A DNA stretch of 7,186 nucleotides from an uncultured Coriobacteriaceae bacterium (GTDB lineage: Bacteria > Actinomycetota > Coriobacteriia > Coriobacteriales > UMGS124), in assembly GCA_900555105.1 (NCBI GenBank), contig USJP01000074.1, positions 1 to 7,186 on the forward strand, given 5' to 3'. The notes below the pieces were generated by a model. That model worked only from the letters and a program-made list of their open reading frames with translations, was not told where the DNA came from and made no database searches. This document shows, piece after piece, positions 6,702 to 7,186 of this stretch (position 1 is its first letter; each line of letters opens with the position of its first letter). The translations under genes were made by a program, and so were the position numbers.

Positions 6702-7186
6702 ATGGCTGAGGAAAAGACCGGAACTGCGTGCGCCGTCGAGGATTGCACCGAGCAGGCAGGGACTATCGCAGACGATTGTGGCTGTGGCGCGAGTGCGGAT
6801 TCTGCCGTTGCCGGCATTGATGCCAGCGAAGCTGGGGCTGCCAGCATGACCAGTGAGGAGCGCGAGGACCTTGCCCGCGCCCACGAGCAGCGCGCTTGGA
6901 TGTATGGCCTGCTGTCGCGCCTGTATCGCGTGGAGGTCGACCCGGTTTTTCTCGATCAGCTGCGCGCCATGAGGTTCCCTGCTTCTACGGGCAACGATGC
7001 TATGGACGAGGGCTATCGTCTGCTGGCGGGTTACCTGGGTCGTGCAGATGCCGGCACGCTCACCGAGCTTGCGGTGGACTACGTGCGCGCCTTTATCGGC
7101 CACGGTATCGACGGCCATGCCGCCGCCTACCCCTTCGAGAGTGTTTACACGAGTGCGAAACGCCTGATGATGCAGGGTGCCCGCGA
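6702..7186 (+). CDS. TorD/DmsD-family molybdoenzyme chaperone (5' part, cut by window end)
   Basis: The reading frame starts at ATG 6702, behind GGGGGAGAG, and runs open to the window end, giving 161 codons of a protein that should be longer. Residues about 52-161 match the TorD family, cytoplasmic chaperones that bind the Tat signal of a molybdoenzyme and hold it until cofactor is inserted. Visible hallmarks are AWMYGLLSRLY (65-75), VDYVRAFIGHG (125-135) and YPFESVYTSAKRLMMQGAR (143-161). Before the domain sits an unusual extension of about 50 acidic, Ala/Gly-rich residues with four cysteines (C10, C15, C26, C28, the last two as CGC). A start at M49 (6846) would remove the extension but has only a poor ribosome site. 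Its likely client is the Tat-exported enzyme encoded upstream on the same strand; that pairing is inference from position. Confidence 0.9.
   Translation, partial: MAEEKTGTACAVEDCTEQAGTIADDCGCGASADSAVAGIDASEAGAASMTSEEREDLARAHEQRAWMYGLLSRLYRVEVDPVFLDQLRAMRFPASTGNDAMDEGYRLLAGYLGRADAGTLTELAVDYVRAFIGHGIDGHAAAYPFESVYTSAKRLMMQGAR

Noticed and set aside
6465..7118. A 217-codon minus-strand open frame opposite the chaperone gene
   Set aside because: The + strand encodes clear TorD-family motifs there; the opposite frame is explained by base composition.

Overview
The window looks like chromosome from a GC-rich, anaerobic gut actinobacterium of the class Coriobacteriia, most likely order Eggerthellales (Eggerthella, Gordonibacter, Slackia, Adlercreutzia and relatives). 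This rests on three things: strong GC preference at third codon positions, a LuxR-type regulator fused to a many-helix membrane domain, and a Tat-exported molybdopterin enzyme whose motifs match, from memory, the catechol dehydroxylase branch known from Eggerthella and Gordonibacter. The genus cannot be fixed from the sequence alone.

Layout. Positions 1-285 hold no complete gene. They contain an intrinsic terminator on the + strand (73-120) for something left of the window, then three copies of an AT-rich 12-13 bp element, two of them a perfect inverted repeat. On the minus strand, 286-1899 encodes a membrane-bound LuxR-family regulator. A 210 bp divergent region (1900-2109) with several small dyads separates it from a + strand gene set: the catalytic molybdopterin subunit (2110-5043), a four-cluster ferredoxin-type electron-transfer subunit (5043-5651), a 257-residue protein that appears to carry two related winged-helix-like domains (5797-6570), and the start of a TorD-family chaperone (6702 to the window end). 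The gap between the second and third genes contains two strong hairpins, one able to refold into an alternative structure.

How it fits together. The membrane LuxR protein probably senses a small molecule or membrane signal and controls the divergent genes. The TorD-type chaperone would help cofactor insertion and hold back export until the catalytic subunit is folded. The catalytic subunit would leave by the Tat pathway carrying the iron-sulfur subunit, which has no signal of its own. Electrons would pass through the four [4Fe-4S] clusters to the one cluster of the catalytic subunit and then to the Mo (or W) site, reducing an external acceptor. A reductive dehydroxylation of a phenolic or catecholic compound is the best guess, but the substrate is not readable from the sequence. 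No membrane anchor subunit is seen within the window.
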